Positions 29,642 to 30,181 of a stretch of 30,181 nt of DNA are shown here, piece after piece (the first letter of the stretch is position 1; each line of letters opens with the position of its first letter). The stretch is taken from NCBI GenBank assembly GCA_044326505.1, contig JBIRBF010000008.1, positions 1 through 30,181 of the forward strand, read 5' to 3'. The stretch is from JACJWR01 sp044326505 (GTDB lineage: Bacteria > Actinomycetota > Actinomycetes > S36-B12 > UBA10799). Under the pieces are notes generated by a model, which saw only the letters and a list, made by a program, of their open reading frames with translations, did no database searches and was not told where the DNA came from. The position numbers were made by a program, and so were the translations under genes.

Positions 29642-30181
29642 TCGAACCCCCCACCCACGCGTCGGCGTCGTACCCGCGGCGCTCCCAGTAGCCCGGGACG
29701 ATCTGATCGGCCACTTCGATCCCGCCCAGCCACTTCAACGACTTGTAGCCGTACATAGCTGCGACGTACAGCCGCACCGGTCCACCATGGGCCGTCGTGA
29801 TGGGCGCACCGTCCAGGGTCGAGGCGACCAGAACGTCATCGCGCAGCGCCTGCTCCATGGTGAGCGACTCGGAGTACTCGCCGTCGAACGAGGTGATGTT
29901 GACGGCCGCCGCGCTCGGATCGGCGCCCACCGTGGCGAGCAGATCGCGGAGCAGCACGCCGGACCAAGCCACGGCAGGCACCCGCCACCCGGTCACGCAC
30001 TGGAAGTCGCGCACCAGTTCGGTCTGCGGCAGGGCCGCGAGCTCCGCGAAGCCGAACTGCCGGGGTGAGGCCACCCGGCCGCCGATGGCAAGCCGGTAGT
30101 CCGCTGGCGCCACGACCGGGTCCTGGCTGACCACCGAGTAGTACCGGAAGCCGCCCGCCACCGGCAGCAGCTCGGACAGCC
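29613..30181 (-). CDS. Sulfite-oxidase-fold molybdopterin-dependent oxidoreductase (C-terminal part)
   Basis: The 5' end is outside the window; the frame is open to the edge (LSELLPVAGGF visible) and about 189 residues are seen. The SUOX/YedY-type molybdopterin domain is identified by DYRLAIGGRV, RDFQCVTGWRVPAVAWSGV with the molybdenum-ligand Cys, FDGEYSESLTMEQAL, then GGPVRLYVAAMYGYKSLKWLGG, and a final GYWERRGYDADAWVGG. No dimerisation domain follows, as in YedY/MsrP-like proteins rather than full sulfite oxidases. The adjoining cytochrome b gene suggests a quinone-linked reductase or oxidase. The substrate is unknown. Confidence 0.88.
   Translation of the reverse strand, partial: LSELLPVAGGFRYYSVVSQDPVVAPADYRLAIGGRVASPRQFGFAELAALPQTELVRDFQCVTGWRVPAVAWSGVLLRDLLATVGADPSAAAVNITSFDGEYSESLTMEQALRDDVLVASTLDGAPITTAHGGPVRLYVAAMYGYKSLKWLGGIEVADQIVPGYWERRGYDADAWVGGSNGRSDAPTV

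Overview
The window is a gene-dense stretch of ordinary chromosome from a high-GC actinobacterium. The evidence is strong G/C bias at third codon positions, GTG starts, lipobox lipoproteins, actinobacterial-type secreted cell-wall hydrolases, and several probable leaderless starts. The species cannot be named from the sequence. I see no rRNA, tRNA, CRISPR array, insertion sequence or prophage. No stretch longer than about 270 bases lacks a gene.

Left part (1-7740, minus strand): the start of a MoaB-type molybdenum cofactor gene runs off the left edge. It is preceded by an acyl-CoA dehydrogenase and then by three tandem paralogous secreted NlpC/P60 proteins of about 630-660 aa. Each paralog has a signal peptide, a conserved Cys pair, an NlpC/P60 domain with an apparent Cys-His-Glu triad, and three copies of a roughly 100-residue C-terminal module. 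The module is marked by GNLTV, PC, a second Cys, (H/D)LIWDQ and D(T/S)R motifs.

Centre (7741-14354): a small helical protein is followed by a GlcNAc catabolic set: nagB, an MFS sugar porter and a ROK kinase in one operon, with nagA convergent to it. Divergent from nagA is a secreted amidase_2-type peptidoglycan amidase carrying the same triple module as the NlpC/P60 proteins. The genes read together as a peptidoglycan-degradation and amino-sugar-uptake locus: secreted endopeptidases and an amidase open the wall polymer, and the cytoplasmic enzymes take GlcNAc to fructose-6-phosphate. The link is inferred from context. No muramic-acid etherase or NagZ is in the window.

Right-centre (14390-22490): a DUF2853 protein, a RecF-like AAA ATPase, a lipoprotein endoglycoceramidase-like GH5 hydrolase, a DUF2231 membrane protein fused to an external cytochrome b5 domain, and a DUF4190 protein. 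These are followed on the minus strand by an RNase Sa/barnase-type lipoprotein ribonuclease, a triple-PAS diguanylate cyclase with a GGDEL motif, and a barstar-family inhibitor. Ribonuclease and inhibitor families therefore sit one gene apart.

Right part (22580-30181): trpB2, a small membrane protein, an APC amino-acid permease, panD translationally coupled to a SnoaL-like gene, three small genes (a two-helix membrane protein, a LapA-like protein and a LURP-one-related protein), and a cytochrome b / sulfite-oxidase-fold molybdoenzyme pair that runs off the right edge. Clear hairpin terminators lie at 5611-5632, 14391-14431, 16051-16078, 18751-18788, 22503-22535 and 26568-26596.
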